Shown: positions 7,881 to 16,163 of the stretch, in pieces
Layout: the number at the start of each line of letters is the position of its first letter
Numbering within the stretch: the first letter of the stretch is position 1
Source: Bradyrhizobium liaoningense
GTDB taxonomy: Bacteria; Pseudomonadota; Alphaproteobacteria; Rhizobiales; Xanthobacteraceae
DNA length: 64,000 nt
Assembly: GCF_018130955.1 (NCBI RefSeq)
Contig: NZ_JAFCJM010000038.1
Coordinates: 1 to 64,000 of the forward strand
Direction of reading: 5' to 3'
Notes under the pieces: generated by a model
What the model saw: only the letters and a program-made list of their open reading frames with translations
What the model was told of the DNA's origin: nothing
Database searches by the model: none
Translations under genes and position numbers: made by a program

Positions 7881-9014
7881 CTACTCCCCGACCAGCGCGT
7901 TCATGTGCTCGACGGCCTCGGCAAAATCCTCCTTGAACTCCTGCACCACGGCGCCCGCGGACTTCACGCTGTCGATCAGCCCGACGCCCTGACCGACGAA
8001 ATAGCTGACGAGATCGCGCGCCTTGGGATTGCCGGCGGCGGCCGCGCGGTCGATCGAGTTGAAGGCGTCGCGGCTGACGATGCTTTGCAGCGGCATCGGC
8101 AGGGCGCCTGGGCTTTCGGGCGCGCGGTCCCAGGCATCGGTCCAGACCGAGCGGAGCTGGCGCGCGGGTTTACCGGTGCGGCCCTTCGAGCGCACGGCAT
8201 CGCGCGAGGAGGCCGCGATCATCTTCTCACGGAAGATTTCCGTGGTCTCGGATTCGACTGTTGCGAGCCACACCGAGCCGGTCCAGACGCCAGCAGCGCC
8301 CATCGCCATGCAGGCCGCCATCTGCCGTCCGGTCATGATGCCGCCCGCGGCGAGTACCGGCACGTCGCGCATCGGCTTGATCGCCTTGATCACTTCGGGC
8401 ACCAGCACCATGGTCGAGACCTCGCCGCAATGTCCTCCGGCTTCGGTACCCTGGGCAACCAGGATATCGACACCCGCAGCCACCGTGCGCACCGCATGCT
8501 CCTTGGCGCCGACCAGGGCCGCGACCGGCACGCCGTGCTTCTTGCCCATCTCGATCATCTGCTTCGGCGGCACGCCCAGCGCATTCGCGATCAGCCGGAT
8601 CGGATGTTTGAAGGAGACTTCGAGCAGCTCCAGCGCGGTCTTGGCGTCGAACGGCTGCGGCTGGTTGTCGGCGACGCTGGTTGTGGTCAGATCGATATCG
8701 TACTTCTTCAGGAGGTTGCGGGTGTAGTCGCGGTGCGCCTGCGGCACACGCGCTTCCAGGCTCTTCCAGGTGACGTCCTTCTCGCCGGCAGTCGAGATGT
8801 TTTCAGGGATCAGCACGTCGACGCCATAGGGCTTGCCGTCGACGAGATCGTCGATCCATTTCAGCTCGCGCTCGAGCGTATCGGGAGTGTGCACGGTCGC
8901 GCCCAGCACGCCAAAGCCGCCGGCGCGGCTCACGGCGGCAACGACGTCGCGGCAATGGCTGAAGGCGAACAGCGGGAACTCTATGCCCAGCATCTCGCAG
9001 ATCGGCGATTTCAT
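7881..9014 (-). CDS. Nitronate monooxygenase family FMN enzyme
   Basis: 377 residues, a TIM-barrel FMN protein of the 2-nitropropane dioxygenase group. Such enzymes oxidise alkyl nitronates (for example propionate 3-nitronate) to carbonyl compounds and nitrite. Visible features are the N-terminal CEMLGIEFPLFAF, the AQGTEAGGHCG segment that contributes to FMN and active-site binding, and the phosphate-binding VPVLAAGGI. The long C-terminal extension differs from short class I enzymes, so the natural substrate is uncertain; some relatives are enoyl reductase-like. It is divergent from the flavin monooxygenase gene across 261 bases. Confidence 0.72.
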   Translation of the reverse strand: MKSPICEMLGIEFPLFAFSHCRDVVAAVSRAGGFGVLGATVHTPDTLERELKWIDDLVDGKPYGVDVLIPENISTAGEKDVTWKSLEARVPQAHRDYTRNLLKKYDIDLTTTSVADNQPQPFDAKTALELLEVSFKHPIRLIANALGVPPKQMIEMGKKHGVPVAALVGAKEHAVRTVAAGVDILVAQGTEAGGHCGEVSTMVLVPEVIKAIKPMRDVPVLAAGGIMTGRQMAACMAMGAAGVWTGSVWLATVESETTEIFREKMIAASSRDAVRSKGRTGKPARQLRSVWTDAWDRAPESPGALPMPLQSIVSRDAFNSIDRAAAAGNPKARDLVSYFVGQGVGLIDSVKSAGAVVQEFKEDFAEAVEHMNALVGE

Positions 9015-9275
9015 GTCTCTCTCCCGGCGGCGACAGCTTTTGTGCGGCTGCTCTTCTTGCTTGGATTGGCGAATGCACTTTCGACGCTAGCTCATCGCGT
9101 GCGGCCATGCCAAGCCGGATTCGAGCGCGCATCTTGCGTGCAGGCGCCGCGCGGCGGCGGAGGCATTCCGCCGTGCAAAATAAGCAGAGGCGCGCACGCC
9201 GTTTGCCTCTTGCGCTTTGGCGGGCCTGATAGAATGCTGGCTGCAACAAGACAAAGAACGAGGGAGCGCCCATTC

Positions 9276-10931
9276 ATGTCCGCGCAGTCAAGTCCAGCTC
9301 ATCAAGCCAGCGAAGCCTTTGACGTCGTCATCGTTGGTGCTGGCTTTGCCGGCATGTACATGCTGCATCGCCTGCGCGGCCTCGGCTTGTCGGCGCGCGT
9401 CTACGAGCAGGGCGGTGGCGTCGGCGGCACCTGGTACTGGAACCGTTATCCGGGCGCGCGCTGCGACGTCGAGAGCATGCAGTATTCCTACTCGTTCTCC
9501 GACGAGCTCCAGCAGGAGTGGGACTGGAGCGAGCGCTACGCGCCGCAGCCGGAGATTTTGAAATACGCCAACCACGTCGCTGACCGCTTCGACCTGCGCC
9601 GCGATATCCAGTTCGACACAAGCGTCGATCGCGCCGAATTCGACGAGCGATCGAACGCCTGGTCGGTCACGACATCGGACGGCAGGACGGTCAGCGCAAA
9701 CTTCGTGGTACTCGCAACGGGCTGCCTTTCCAACGCGCGCAAGCCCGACATCAAGGGGCTCGATCGTTTCAAGGGCCCAGTCTACCACACCGGCAACTGG
9801 CCGCATGAGCCGGTCGACTTTACGGGCCTGCGCGTCGGCATCATCGGCACCGGCTCGTCCGGCATCCAGTCGGTGCCTGTCATCGCTGAGCAGGCGAAGC
9901 ACCTGACGGTGTTCCAGCGCACACCGAACTATTCGATCCCCGCGCACAACGCCGCGCTGACTCCTGCCGAGCGACAGAAATTTCGCGACAATTATCCCGA
10001 GATCCGCCGCTTCGCCCGCTGGGAAGCGCGCAACGGCATCTACACCGATCTGCCCGACCGCGGTGCGCTCGATGACGGCGACAGCGAGCGCCGCGCAAAA
10101 TACGAGGCGCGATGGGCGCGGGGCGGACTGACCTTCATGTCGGTCTACAACAACCTTGGACTCGACAAGGCCGCCAACGACACCGCTGCCAGCTTCGTCC
10201 GCGAAAAAATCGCCGAAACCGTAAAGGATCCTGCGACCGCAAAGCTGCTTCAGCCGACGACGTATCCGATTGGAACAAAACGCATCTGCATCGACACCGA
10301 CTATTTCGACACGTTTAATCGTCCCAACGTGTCGCTGGTTGACATCAAGGCGAGCCCGATCGAGGAGATCACGGAAAATGCCGTGCGCGTCGCAGGCCAC
10401 GATCACGAGATCGATACCCTGGTGCTCGCCACCGGCTTCGACGCAATGACCGGTTCTGTCGCCAGGATAGACATTCGCGGCCGGGCTGGCCGCACGCTGA
10501 ACCAGAAATGGGCGGAGGGGCCAAAAACCTATCTCGGCCTGATGAGCGCGGGCTTTCCGAACCTGTTCATCATTACCGGGCCGGGTAGCCCATCGGTGCT
10601 GTCGAACATGATCGTGTCGATCGAGCAGCATGTCGACTGGATAGCCGACTGCCTCGTCCACATGCGCGAGCAGGGCCTCGCGACCATGGAGGCGGACGTT
10701 TCAGCCGAGGAGAAATGGGTCGCCCACGTCAATGAGGTCGCCCACGGCACGCTCTATCCTCAGGCCAATTCCTGGTACATGGGCGCCAACATCCCCGGCA
10801 AGCCGCGCATCTTCATGCCCTATATCGGCGGCGTCGGCGCCTACCGGCAGATCTGCAATGACGTCGCCGCGAAGGGCTATGAGGGGTTCGTATTGGGGCG
10901 GGCGGCGCAGCCGAGGCGGGCGGCGTCATGA
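9276..10931 (+). CDS. Flavin-containing Baeyer-Villiger-type monooxygenase
   Basis: 551 residues, cyclohexanone monooxygenase-like. It uses FAD and NADPH to insert oxygen next to a carbonyl, turning ketones into esters or lactones. The FAD Rossmann motif GAGFAG lies at 21-26, the NADPH motif GTGSSG at 191-196, and between them is the Baeyer-Villiger fingerprint FKGPVYHTGNWP (165-176), an exact fit to FxGxxxHxxxWP. The ATG at 9276 follows AGGGAG; the frame stays open far upstream across the antisense nitronate monooxygenase gene, but nothing there looks coding. It could feed ring-opened acids to the acyl-CoA genes downstream; the actual ketone is unknown. Confidence 0.88.
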   Translation: MSAQSSPAHQASEAFDVVIVGAGFAGMYMLHRLRGLGLSARVYEQGGGVGGTWYWNRYPGARCDVESMQYSYSFSDELQQEWDWSERYAPQPEILKYANHVADRFDLRRDIQFDTSVDRAEFDERSNAWSVTTSDGRTVSANFVVLATGCLSNARKPDIKGLDRFKGPVYHTGNWPHEPVDFTGLRVGIIGTGSSGIQSVPVIAEQAKHLTVFQRTPNYSIPAHNAALTPAERQKFRDNYPEIRRFARWEARNGIYTDLPDRGALDDGDSERRAKYEARWARGGLTFMSVYNNLGLDKAANDTAASFVREKIAETVKDPATAKLLQPTTYPIGTKRICIDTDYFDTFNRPNVSLVDIKASPIEEITENAVRVAGHDHEIDTLVLATGFDAMTGSVARIDIRGRAGRTLNQKWAEGPKTYLGLMSAGFPNLFIITGPGSPSVLSNMIVSIEQHVDWIADCLVHMREQGLATMEADVSAEEKWVAHVNEVAHGTLYPQANSWYMGANIPGKPRIFMPYIGGVGAYRQICNDVAAKGYEGFVLGRAAQPRRAAS

Positions 10932-11036
10932 CGAAACGGGGAGGGCGCCCCTCGCGCCATGCATCCCGGCTCCCTTGTCAACCGCGCATTCGGCGTTAGG
11001 TAACACCCCACGCCTTTTCGCGCTGGAGCCAATCGC

Positions 11037-11918
11037 ATGACCGACGCCCCCTACGAACCGCCAAAAGTCTGGACCTGGGACAAGGAGAGCGGCGGGCGCT
11101 TTGCCAGCATCAACCGTCCGATCGCCGGGCCGACGCACGAGAAGGAGCTGCCGGTCGGCAAGCACCCCTTCCAGCTCTACTCGCTGGCGACGCCGAACGG
11201 CGTCAAGGTCACGGTGATGTTCGAGGAACTTCTGGCGGCCGGCCATAGCGGTGCCGAATACGACGCCTGGCTGATCAAGATCGACGGCAACCAGTTCGGC
11301 AGCGGCTTTGTCGGCGTCAATCCGAACTCAAAAATCCCGGCGCTGATGGACCGCAGCGGGCCGACCCCGATCCGGGTGTTCGAATCAGGTGCGATCCTGA
11401 TGTATCTTGCGGAAAAGTTCGGTGCGTTCCTGCCGAGCGGCGGCCAGGCGCGGGCGGAGTGCCTGTCCTGGCTATTCTGGCAGATGGGCAGCGCGCCGTT
11501 CCTCGGCGGCGGTTTTGGTCATTTCTACGCTTATGCGCCGACCAAGATCGAATACGCCATCAATCGCTACGCCATGGAGGTGAAGCGCCAGCTCGACGTG
11601 CTTGACCGGCGCCTGGCCGACAATGAATATCTCGCCGGCAAGGACTACACGATCGCCGACATGGCGACCTGGCCGTGGTACGGCGCGCTCGCCAAGGGCC
11701 TCGTTTATGGCGCCGGAGAATTTTTGTCGGTGCAGGACTACAAGAACGTGCAGCGCTGGACCGACCAGATCGCAAAACGCCCGGCGGTGAAGCGCGGCCG
11801 CATGGTGAACCGCATCTCCGGCGACCCCGCCAGCCAATTGCACGAGCGCCACGACGCGTCCGACTTCGAGACGAAGACGCAGGACAAGATCGGCGAGCCT
11901 CAACCGGCGGCGTCGTAG
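11037..11918 (+). CDS. yghU: YghU-like glutathione S-transferase / disulfide reductase
   Basis: 293 residues, close to the 288 of E. coli YghU. It has the extended N-terminus, a thioredoxin-fold glutathione domain (about 45-130) with the ES pair in VFESGAILMYLAEKFG that holds the glutathione glutamyl group, and an all-helical C-terminal domain with NEYLAGKDYTIADMATWPW. Nu-class enzymes bind two glutathiones and reduce disulfides or organic peroxides. It lies 105 bases after the monooxygenase gene on the same strand and could be in one transcript. Confidence 0.82.
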   Translation: MTDAPYEPPKVWTWDKESGGRFASINRPIAGPTHEKELPVGKHPFQLYSLATPNGVKVTVMFEELLAAGHSGAEYDAWLIKIDGNQFGSGFVGVNPNSKIPALMDRSGPTPIRVFESGAILMYLAEKFGAFLPSGGQARAECLSWLFWQMGSAPFLGGGFGHFYAYAPTKIEYAINRYAMEVKRQLDVLDRRLADNEYLAGKDYTIADMATWPWYGALAKGLVYGAGEFLSVQDYKNVQRWTDQIAKRPAVKRGRMVNRISGDPASQLHERHDASDFETKTQDKIGEPQPAAS

Positions 11919-11948
11919 CCTTTCTTGCGATAGCCGAGCCACGAACTT

Positions 11949-12034
11949 CGTCATGCCCGGGCTTGTCCCGGGCATCCACGTTCTTGGTGAGGTGAGAAAG
12001 ATCGTGGATGGCCGGGACAAGCCCGGCCATGACG
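11949..12034. repeat. Intergenic palindromic repeat, family F
   Basis: Begins CGTCATGCCCGGGCTTGTCCC and ends with the inverse GGGACAAGCCCGGCCATGACG, with an inner stem ATCCACG/CGTGGAT. It sits just after the GST gene and is followed at once by a family D element. Confidence 0.65.
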
Positions 12035-12054
12035 GCGTGAATCAATCCGGCAGT

Positions 12055-12148
12055 CGTAGGGCGGGCAAAGCGAAGCGTGCCCACCACTTCTCGTATAAAA
12101 TGATGAAAGATGGTGGGCACAGCGCGATGCGCCTTTGCCCACCCTACG
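12055..12148. repeat. Intergenic palindromic repeat, family D
   Basis: Starts CGTAGGGCGGGCAAAGCG with GTGCCCACCAC, and returns with GTGGTGGGCAC-type and GCCTTTGCCCACCCTACG arms. Two further copies are at 15109-15191 and 20744-20840. It separates the 3' ends of the convergent GST and GNAT-GFA genes. Confidence 0.65.
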
Positions 12149-12155
12149 CCTGCTT

Positions 12156-12881
12156 CTAATCCGGCAACATCTCCCCCGACCCGCCGAGGTTCGCAGGCAA
12201 ATCCCGATACTTCGGCAGGCCGTCGCGCACCGACACCATCTTGCTTGCGTAGTTCGCGTGCAGCGTCGGCTCGTGGGTGTAGCCCTTGAGCAGGTTCGCA
12301 TAGACGTCGATCAGCCGCATCCGCGGATGCGCGGTCATGATGTGGCCGCCGCAGCGCTTGCAGAATTTTCGGTCGGAGTGCTCGGTCTTGCGGAATGTCC
12401 CGATCTCGCTCTCGCCCTTGGTGACGCGGACGCTGTCTGCCTTCCACAGGCTGAATGCGTTGATGGGGGCTGCCGACCAGGCCTGGCAGTCGGCGCAATG
12501 GCAATAGCCGGCGAACAGAGGCTTGCCTGACACCTCGACCTCGACTGCACCGCAGAAGCAGGTGGCCTTGTAGCTCGCTGCGGGCTCGGCATGCGCGACC
12601 TCGCCCTCGACCAGCAGGTCGTTATACGCCGTGCTCTTCTTCATGTAGTTGCGGATGAAGTCGCACTCGACCGCCAGCTTGCGCCCCTGCGCGCGCACCG
12701 CATCCAGCGTCGCCTGGCCGAGTTTTGAGCCGATGCCGCGCCCGCCGAGCTCCGGCGGCACCTCGGTGTGCACGAGCGTGATGACATCAGGCGTCTTCCG
12801 GTAGGTGACGAAGGCGATCGGCCCGTCGACCTCGAGCTCGAACCGCTGGCGTTCCTCATTGTCGCGGAATGTTTCCGGCAT
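12156..12881 (-). CDS. Fusion of a GNAT-like acetyltransferase domain and a GFA/CENP-V zinc domain
   Basis: 241 residues with two domains. Residues 1-95 are a short YjdJ-type GNAT domain with the acetyl-CoA loop GGRGIGSKL (47-55) and C73 in VECDFIRNYM. Residues about 104-225 are a glutathione-dependent formaldehyde-activating (GFA) domain with zinc cysteines C108/C110 (CFCGAV), C127/C129/C132 (CHCADC) and C174/C177 (CKRCGG). Each half is complete, so the fusion is not a truncation. The start MPETFRDNEE at 12881 is chosen; upstream is repeat DNA. GFA proteins bind glutathione or nucleic acid-linked partners in various ways, and the joint role is unknown. Confidence 0.82.
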   Translation of the reverse strand: MPETFRDNEERQRFELEVDGPIAFVTYRKTPDVITLVHTEVPPELGGRGIGSKLGQATLDAVRAQGRKLAVECDFIRNYMKKSTAYNDLLVEGEVAHAEPAASYKATCFCGAVEVEVSGKPLFAGYCHCADCQAWSAAPINAFSLWKADSVRVTKGESEIGTFRKTEHSDRKFCKRCGGHIMTAHPRMRLIDVYANLLKGYTHEPTLHANYASKMVSVRDGLPKYRDLPANLGGSGEMLPD

Positions 12882-12960
12882 TCTCCCGCTCCCTGTGGTG
12901 CGTCTCAATTTGGCCTGCGCGCCCTCCGTCGTCGGGAAGACGACGCGGTACTTCCTGTGT

Positions 12961-13116
12961 TGGAGGCTTCGCCTCGCCCCGCTTGCGGGGAGAGGCCGGA
13001 ATTCGCGCGAAGCGCGGATTCCGGGTGAGGGGGAGTCTCCGCGAGTCCGTTTGTCACCGTAACCGCGGACGCAGCCCTTCACCCCAACCCTCTCCCCGTA
13101 AGAACGGGGAGAGGGA
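12961..13116. repeat. Intergenic palindromic repeat, family E
   Basis: Contains CCCCGCTTGCGGGGAGAGG at its left end and a perfect hairpin CCCTCTCCCCG-TAAGAA-CGGGGAGAGGG at 13088-13115. The same units occur in the opposite order at 50831-50970. The right hairpin is 12 bases past the stop of the acyl-CoA dehydrogenase gene on the minus strand and could terminate that transcript. Confidence 0.65.
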
Positions 13117-13126
13117 CAGGAGAGAC

Positions 13127-14401
13127 CTAGGCCATGCTCAGCTCATGCCGTCCGACCACCATCCAGTGCACCTCGTCCGGACCGTCGGCGAAGCGAAGGT
13201 GGCGCACATCCTGGTACATCTCGGCGAGCGGGGTCCAGTGCGAGATACCGGTCGCGCCATGCATCTGGATCGACTGGTCGATGATGCGGCAGGCGCGCTC
13301 GGGCACCATGGCCTTGACCATGGAGACCCAGACGCGGGCTTCCTTGTTGCCGAGCACGTCCATCGCCTTCGCCGCCTTCAAGACCATCAGCCGCATCGCC
13401 TCGATCTCGCAGCGGGCCTGCGCGATGATCTGCATGTTGCCGCCGAGATGGGCGATCTTCTTGCCAAAGGCTTCGCGGGTGAGGCCGCGCTGCACCATCA
13501 GGTCGAGCGCCTTCTCGGCCTTGCCGATGGTGCGCATGCAGTGATGGATGCGGCCGGGGCCGAGGCGGAGCTGGGAGATTTCAAAACCGCGGCCCTCGCC
13601 GAGCAGCATGTTCTCCTTGGGCACGCGCACATTGTTGAAACGCATGTGCATGTGGCCGCGCGGCGCGTGGTCCTGTCCGAATACGTACATGGGGCCGAGC
13701 ACCTCGACGCCGGGCGTGTCGCGCGGCACCAGGATCTGCGACTGCTGCTTGCTCGGCGCCGCATCCGGATTGGTCTTCACCATCACGATGAGGATCTTGC
13801 AGCGGGGGTCGCCCACGCCGGAGATGTAATACTTCTCGCCGTTGATCACCCATTCGTCGCCGACGAGCTTTGCGGTCGTCGAGATGTTCTTGGCATCGGA
13901 GGAGGCGACGTTTGGTTCGGTCATCACATAGGCCGAGCGGATCTCGCCGTTCATCAGCGGCTTCAGCCACTTCTCCTTCTGCTCCTTGGTGCCGACGCGC
14001 TCGAGCACCTCCATGTTGCCGGTGTCAGGCGCCGAGCAGTTCATGGTCTCGGAGGCCAGCGGGCTCTTGCCGAGCTCGGCCGCGATATAGGCGTAGTCGA
14101 GGTTCTTCAGGCCCTGGCCGGTCTCGTCGTCCGGCAGGAAGAAGTTCCACAAGCCTTCCTTCTTGGCCTTGTTCTTCGCCACCTCGAGCACCTCGAGCTG
14201 CTTCGGCGTAAAGCTCCAGCGGTCTTCCTTGCCCTCGCCAGCCTTGGCGAACTCGATCGACATCGGCTCGACCGTGTCGCGGATGAATTTCTTCACGTGA
14301 TCGTAGAGCGGACGAACCTGGTCCGACATGCGCAAGTCGTTGAGCTCGTCGCCGGGATTGAGCGTGTAGTTGGTCGTGCGGGGTACATAAGCATGCTTCA
14401 T
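13127..14401 (-). CDS. ACAD10/11-like acyl-CoA dehydrogenase (LvaC-like)
   Basis: 424 residues, FAD acyl-CoA dehydrogenase fold. The mid-domain motif YVMTEPNVASSD binds flavin and substrate. The C-terminal segment MHGATGISHWTPLAEMY followed by RFADGPDEVHW matches the ADGPDEVH signature of ACAD10/11-type enzymes rather than the EGTxEIQ of ordinary beta-oxidation dehydrogenases. Mammalian ACAD11 and bacterial LvaC handle 4-phosphorylated acyl-CoA made by a partner kinase. A kinase of that family and its small DUF6285 partner lie at 16949-18315, which supports the reading. The start MKHAYVPRT follows GGAGG. It belongs to the minus-strand group with the VOC and SDR genes. Confidence 0.82.
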   Translation of the reverse strand: MKHAYVPRTTNYTLNPGDELNDLRMSDQVRPLYDHVKKFIRDTVEPMSIEFAKAGEGKEDRWSFTPKQLEVLEVAKNKAKKEGLWNFFLPDDETGQGLKNLDYAYIAAELGKSPLASETMNCSAPDTGNMEVLERVGTKEQKEKWLKPLMNGEIRSAYVMTEPNVASSDAKNISTTAKLVGDEWVINGEKYYISGVGDPRCKILIVMVKTNPDAAPSKQQSQILVPRDTPGVEVLGPMYVFGQDHAPRGHMHMRFNNVRVPKENMLLGEGRGFEISQLRLGPGRIHHCMRTIGKAEKALDLMVQRGLTREAFGKKIAHLGGNMQIIAQARCEIEAMRLMVLKAAKAMDVLGNKEARVWVSMVKAMVPERACRIIDQSIQMHGATGISHWTPLAEMYQDVRHLRFADGPDEVHWMVVGRHELSMA

Positions 14402-14574
14402 TCTTCTTCCTCCCATTCGCATCAGCGCGTTGCGGCAGACAATAGACGCGCGAAGTCGAAAGTGCGAGCGCACATTTTCGCGCGACTGATGCCACATCGC
14501 GGAATTTCGCGGCAGTGTTTGAAATGTTGTTTGAACGCGGGTGACGCTCAGGAAGACCCGCCACTATCTCGGCT

Positions 14575-14690
14575 GTCATCGCCCGGCTCGACCGGGCGAA
14601 TCCGCCCAGTATTCCAGAGGCTGTGCGAGGATGCGGAGAAGCCGCGGCGTACTGGATTCCCCGCTTTTGCGGGGAATGACAGTGTCGCGT
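14575..14690. repeat. Intergenic palindromic repeat, family C
   Basis: Begins GTCATCGCCCGGCTCGACC and ends CCCGCTTTTGCGGGGAATGAC, with a perfect stem CCCCGC-TTTT-GCGGGG. Family C (GTCATTCC...GGAATGAC ends) is the commonest repeat in this window. It fills the 295-base gap between the acyl-CoA dehydrogenase start and the VOC stop; the rest of that gap shows no gene. Confidence 0.6.
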
Positions 14691-14696
14691 GTGGGG

Positions 14697-15077
14697 TCAA
14701 GCCGGCATCCGGTGCATCGCGCAGATCTTGTTGCCGTCGAGATCGCGCAAATAGGCGAGATAGAGCTTGTTTCCTGCGCCCTCGCGGATGCCGGGCGGAT
14801 TCTCGATCGGCGTTCCGCCGGCGGCGACGCCGGCAGCGTGCCACTTGTCGACCTGCTCGGGCGAGTTGGCGGCAAAGCCGATGGTGCCGCCGTTTGCGCA
14901 GGTTGCCGGCTCGCCGTTGATCGGCTTGCTCACCGAGAACACGCCGGTCTTGGTGATGTAGAAAATGCGATGGCCGTCGACCCGTGCGGGCCTCACCTCG
15001 AGCGTGCCGAGCAGCGTGTCGTAGAACGCCTTGGCCTTGTCGAGATCATTGGTGCCGATCATCACGTGCGAGAACAT
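14697..15077 (-). CDS. VOC (glyoxalase/bleomycin resistance) family protein
   Basis: 126 residues beginning MFSHVMIGTNDLDKAKAFYD. It is a single vicinal-oxygen-chelate domain of two beta-alpha-beta-beta-beta units, with the FYDTLLG segment at the first helix and LRDLDGNKICA at the end. VOC proteins bind a metal and act as isomerases, lyases, dioxygenases or resistance proteins; this short relative is not assignable further. The start at 15077 is the first family-like Met. Repeats flank it on both sides (14575-14690 and 15109-15191), so it may be transcribed separately from its neighbours. Confidence 0.75.
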   Translation of the reverse strand: MFSHVMIGTNDLDKAKAFYDTLLGTLEVRPARVDGHRIFYITKTGVFSVSKPINGEPATCANGGTIGFAANSPEQVDKWHAAGVAAGGTPIENPPGIREGAGNKLYLAYLRDLDGNKICAMHRMPA

Positions 15078-15108
15078 GGTCGTCTTTCCTCCCTCAGGTT
15101 TTGGAGTT

Positions 15109-15191
15109 GTAGGATGGGCAAAGCGTAGCGTGCCCACCATGAGAAACCTTGATGGTGGGCACGGCGCAAGTGCGCCTTTGCCCACCCTACG
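15109..15191. repeat. Intergenic palindromic repeat, family D
   Basis: GTAGGATGGGCAAAGCG and CGTGCCCACCAT on the left are matched by ATGGTGGGCACGGCG and GCCTTTGCCCACCCTAC on the right. It lies between the SDR stop and the VOC start on the minus strand and could fold into one long hairpin in the message. Confidence 0.65.
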
Positions 15192-15196
15192 AAATC

Positions 15197-15976
15197 TCAG
15201 TACGCCGTATAGCCGCCGTCGATCACGAACGTATCCGCCGTGTGATAGGACGACGCCTTGCTCATGAGATAGACGGCGATGCCGCCGAAATCGCTGGGCT
15301 CGCCGAAGCGACGCTGTGGAATTCGCGGCATGACGTTGGCGACGAATTTTTCGTTGGCCATGAGACCTGATGTCATGTCGCTCCTGATCCAGCCCGGCAG
15401 GATCGCGTTCGCGGTGACGCCGTGCCGCGCGAGCTCGACGCCGAGCGCGCGCACCAGCGCGTTGATCGCCGCCTTGGTCGCCGCGTAGTGCTCGTTGCGG
15501 GCGGTGCCAAAAATCGAGGCGAGGCTCGAGGTCGCGACCAGCCGGCCGAAGGGATCGCCGGCATTGGCGCGGTCGGTCATGTGCTTCGCGGCGGCCTGGA
15601 AGGCGTGGAATACGCCGTCGAGGTTGGTCGAAAACATCGTGCGCCATTCTTCCTCGGTGCGCTCGACGAAGGAGCGCCGTCCGCCGCCGCCGATGCCGGC
15701 ATTGGCAAAGCAGCCGTCGACCCGGCCGAACGTGTCGAGCGTGGCCTTCATCGCGTCGTTGACTGACTTCGGATCGGTGACGTCGCAGACGCGGCTCTCC
15801 ACCTTGCCGGGCGCTCCCGCGAGGCTCGCGGCGGCGGCCTTGTTCTTGTCGGCATTGCGGCCCCAGATCGAGACATTGCAGCCCTGGCCGGCGAGCGCCT
15901 GGGCGATGCCGAGCCCGATACCGCCATTGCCGCCGGTGATCACGGCCACGCGGCCGGTGAGGTCAAAAATGTTCAT
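15197..15976 (-). CDS. SDR oxidoreductase (LvaD-like candidate)
   Basis: 259 residues, classical short-chain dehydrogenase. The NAD(P) motif TGGNGGIG is at 14-21, NAG at 92-94 and the catalytic residues are S150/S151, Y164 and K168 (YAATK). Such enzymes interconvert hydroxy and keto groups on acyl-CoA or free acids. In the levulinate pathway an SDR (LvaD) reduces the 4-keto acyl-CoA to the 4-hydroxy form, and this gene sits in the right place for that, divergent from the crotonase-kinase-DUF6285 operon. The start MNIFDLTGRV at 15976 gives the usual SDR N-terminus. Substrate not provable from sequence. Confidence 0.85.
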   Translation of the reverse strand: MNIFDLTGRVAVITGGNGGIGLGIAQALAGQGCNVSIWGRNADKNKAAAASLAGAPGKVESRVCDVTDPKSVNDAMKATLDTFGRVDGCFANAGIGGGGRRSFVERTEEEWRTMFSTNLDGVFHAFQAAAKHMTDRANAGDPFGRLVATSSLASIFGTARNEHYAATKAAINALVRALGVELARHGVTANAILPGWIRSDMTSGLMANEKFVANVMPRIPQRRFGEPSDFGGIAVYLMSKASSYHTADTFVIDGGYTAY

Positions 15977-16163
15977 GAGCGTTTCCCGTTTCTTGGCACT
16001 TTCTTGGCACCGCGGCGCCAGCCGGTGCGCGCAAGATGGTCTGATATGCCGATGCGATATGTCCTGACAACCATGGACAAGGCCGCGCCAAAAATCAAAT
16101 ATGCGCCCCGACAAACCAATTCCGATCCGCGGAACATCGCGGGCCGCAACTGATGAGGAAACA

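Noticed and set aside
7842..9275. Long in-frame N-terminal extension of the flavin monooxygenase
   Set aside because: It is antisense to the nitronate monooxygenase gene and has no family similarity; the ATG at 9276 has a Shine-Dalgarno and gives the normal N-terminus.
9288..10661. A 457-residue frame on the minus strand
   Set aside because: It is antisense to the flavin monooxygenase gene and lacks motifs.
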